This document shows, piece by piece, positions 62,658 through 64,000 of a stretch of DNA of 64,000 nt. Source of the stretch: Marinilactibacillus piezotolerans. GTDB taxonomy: Bacteria; Bacillota; Bacilli; Lactobacillales; Carnobacteriaceae_A. A program made the position numbers and the translations under genes. The notes beneath the pieces are model-generated. The model saw nothing but the letters and a program-made list of their open reading frames with translations. It made no database searches and was not told the DNA's origin. The DNA lies in the NCBI RefSeq assembly GCF_900169305.1, contig NZ_FWDP01000003.1:310001-374000 (forward strand). Reading direction: 5' to 3'. Position 1 is the stretch's first letter, and the number at the start of each line of letters is the position of its first letter.

Positions 62658-63732
62658 AAACCTTCAAATCTCTATTTTCGGAGAGTCGCATGGGATTGCA
62701 ATTGGCGTAACCATTAACGGATTACCGCCGGGGTTAACAGTAGATATGGAACGGGTATTATTTGAAATGGCCAGAAGAGCACCTGGCAGAAACGAGCTGA
62801 CAACACCACGTAAAGAAAAGGATCAGCCGGAGATTCTCAGTGGATTTTTAGATGGGAAGACGACAGGTGCACCGCTGACCGCTATCATCTGGAATACAAA
62901 TACACGGTCTAAAGATTACAGTCTTCTGAAGAATGTGATGCGGCCAGGACAAGCGGATTACCCAGGACGTGTACGTTATAAAGGACATAATGATCACCGA
63001 GGCAGCGGGCACTTCTCAGGCAGAATCACAGCTCCTCTGGTATTTGCTGGTGCAATCTGCAAACAGTGGCTGGAACAGAAAGGAGTCACGATTGGATCCC
63101 ATATCAGTTCAATCGGAACAATAGAAGACGAAGACTTCTCAGAACAGGGATCGGTCAGCTTAGAACAAGTAGAAGCCTTCAAACATCAGCAATTGCCGCT
63201 TTTTGATGCGTCAAAAGAAGCAGAAATGAAAGAGCTGATCGTGGAAGCAAAAGAAGATGGCGATTCAGTCGGCGGCGTAGTAGAGACATTTGTTTTAGGA
63301 TTAGATGCTGGATACGGAAATCCGTTTTTCGATTCTGTAGAATCCCAACTGGCACACTTAGTTTTTGCAGTGCCAGCTATCAAAGGGATTGAATTCGGAA
63401 CTGGATTTGAAATTACAAAAATGCGCGGATCAGAAGCGAATGATGAGTACTACTACGATGAACAAGGAGACATCAAAACGCGGTCCAACAATAATGGAGG
63501 AATCATCGGCGGAATCACATATGGTATGCCGGTCGTCTTCCGGGCAGCCGTTAAACCACCTGCTTCTATTAAGAAAAAACAGCAAACCATCAATGTAGAA
63601 GAAGGGAAAGCGGCAGAACTGGAAGTGGAAGGAAGACACGATCCTTGTATTGTTCCCCGAGTACTGCCAGTCTTAGAAGCTGTTACAGCACTTGGATTGA
63701 TGGATCTGATGATTGGAGGACACACCGTATGA
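62638..63732 (+). CDS. aroC: Chorismate synthase
   Basis: 364 residues. Starts SGIWGKNLQISIFGESHG, then ARRAPGRNELTTPRKEKD, the FMN/substrate motif GHNDHRGSGHFSGR and MRGSEANDEYY...NNNGGIIGGITYGMP. FMN-dependent. The ATG at 62638 has AGGAGGAG upstream and overlaps aroA by 20 bases; an in-frame ATG at 62524 is internal to aroA. Confidence 0.96.
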   Translation: MSGIWGKNLQISIFGESHGIAIGVTINGLPPGLTVDMERVLFEMARRAPGRNELTTPRKEKDQPEILSGFLDGKTTGAPLTAIIWNTNTRSKDYSLLKNVMRPGQADYPGRVRYKGHNDHRGSGHFSGRITAPLVFAGAICKQWLEQKGVTIGSHISSIGTIEDEDFSEQGSVSLEQVEAFKHQQLPLFDASKEAEMKELIVEAKEDGDSVGGVVETFVLGLDAGYGNPFFDSVESQLAHLVFAVPAIKGIEFGTGFEITKMRGSEANDEYYYDEQGDIKTRSNNNGGIIGGITYGMPVVFRAAVKPPASIKKKQQTINVEEGKAAELEVEGRHDPCIVPRVLPVLEAVTALGLMDLMIGGHTV

Positions 63733-63998
63733 GTAAATTAGAAGAGTATCGTCAAGAAATTGATGCGATCGACCAAGAGTTGACACGGCTTTTTGAAGCT
63801 CGACTCAAAACCGTTTTGAAAGTCGGCGAATATAAAAAGCAGCATGATTTGCCTGTACTGGATGCCAGTCGTGAGCAGAAAGTCATCGCAAAAAATGTAA
63901 ACCGTCTGGAAGACAAGCGATTTGAAGAAGAACTGACCAAGTTCTTTCAGTCTATGATGAACATCACGAAAGAAACGCAGCAGAAGATGATGGAATAA
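63729..63998 (+). CDS. Chorismate mutase, AroQ type
   Basis: 89 residues, all-helical. LEEYRQEIDAIDQELTRLFEARLKTVLKVGEYKKQHDLPVLD, then REQKVIAKN, the chorismate mutase type II pattern with catalytic Arg/Lys residues. Converts chorismate to prephenate for TyrA and Phe synthesis. ATGA overlap with aroC. It ends 2 bases before the window edge, so any further genes of the operon (such as pheA) are not visible. Confidence 0.92.
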   Translation: MSKLEEYRQEIDAIDQELTRLFEARLKTVLKVGEYKKQHDLPVLDASREQKVIAKNVNRLEDKRFEEELTKFFQSMMNITKETQQKMME

Positions 63999-64000
63999 AT

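Overview
The window looks like chromosomal DNA of a low-GC Gram-positive of the order Lactobacillales, most likely Carnobacteriaceae (Marinilactibacillus / Alkalibacterium / Carnobacterium type). This rests on moderately AT-rich DNA, strong AGGAGG-type ribosome binding sites, intrinsic terminators after most operons, and gene types typical of the group: an Rgg-type regulator, a T-box leader, a FabV enoyl reductase, a BgsB/BgsA-like glycolipid synthase pair, OpuAC-type betaine lipoproteins and MoxR-DUF58-transglutaminase genes. I see no transposase, prophage, CRISPR array, rRNA or tRNA.

Layout. 1-7.2 kb: end of a DbpA-type RNA helicase, a decayed RelE toxin gene, a class I disulfide-type flavoenzyme, an MGMT-family protein, fabV, a GloB-like hydrolase, two overlapping small membrane-protein genes, a DUF1456 protein and an aldo/keto reductase. 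7.3-11.3 kb: a cassette of Rgg-like regulator, cytosolic ApbE and two NADPH-FMN-reductase-like proteins; the second ends in three flavinylation motifs spaced exactly 15 residues apart. 11.3-16.6 kb: an MMPL/RND exporter with a secreted heptad-repeat partner and a divergent TetR regulator. 17.1-18.9 kb: a tryptophan-type T-box with two successive terminators in front of a lone trpB. 19-24.5 kb: assorted metabolic genes (epoxide-hydrolase-like, DUF998, hexapeptide acetyltransferase, serA-like, SatP, cupin, VOC). 24.6-29.2 kb: a four-gene operon (esterase, condensation-fold acyltransferase, zinc-ribbon membrane protein, membrane-anchored M20 peptidase). 29.2-32.6 kb: a P-loop kinase, a 5'-less gene remnant, LysR plus a quinone-reductase-like SDR, and a small HTH protein. 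32.9-36.6 kb: three tandem OpuAC-like lipoproteins without transporter genes. 36.7-38.3 kb: a broken diguanylate cyclase gene. 38.4-45.8 kb: a two-TM-type ion channel, hydrolases, a rhodanese, a CPBP protease and an ABC exporter. 45.8-52.6 kb: the MoxR/DUF58/transglutaminase operon and two glycosyltransferases. 52.9-54.9 kb: trpS, a GNAT and an ASCH protein.

54.9-64 kb holds the chorismate genes in two divergent operons: aroE-aroK-aroQ-tyrA leftward, and leader peptide - BacA/prephenate-dehydratase-like gene - DAHP synthase - aroB - aroA - aroC - chorismate mutase rightward. The rightward operon starts with a consensus promoter, a 33-codon leader peptide carrying Tyr-Tyr-Phe-Ser-Phe-Phe, competing RNA helices and a strong terminator. 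About 600 bases of tandem repeats then precede the first structural gene. This leader, together with the flavinylation cassette, is the most interesting part of the window.
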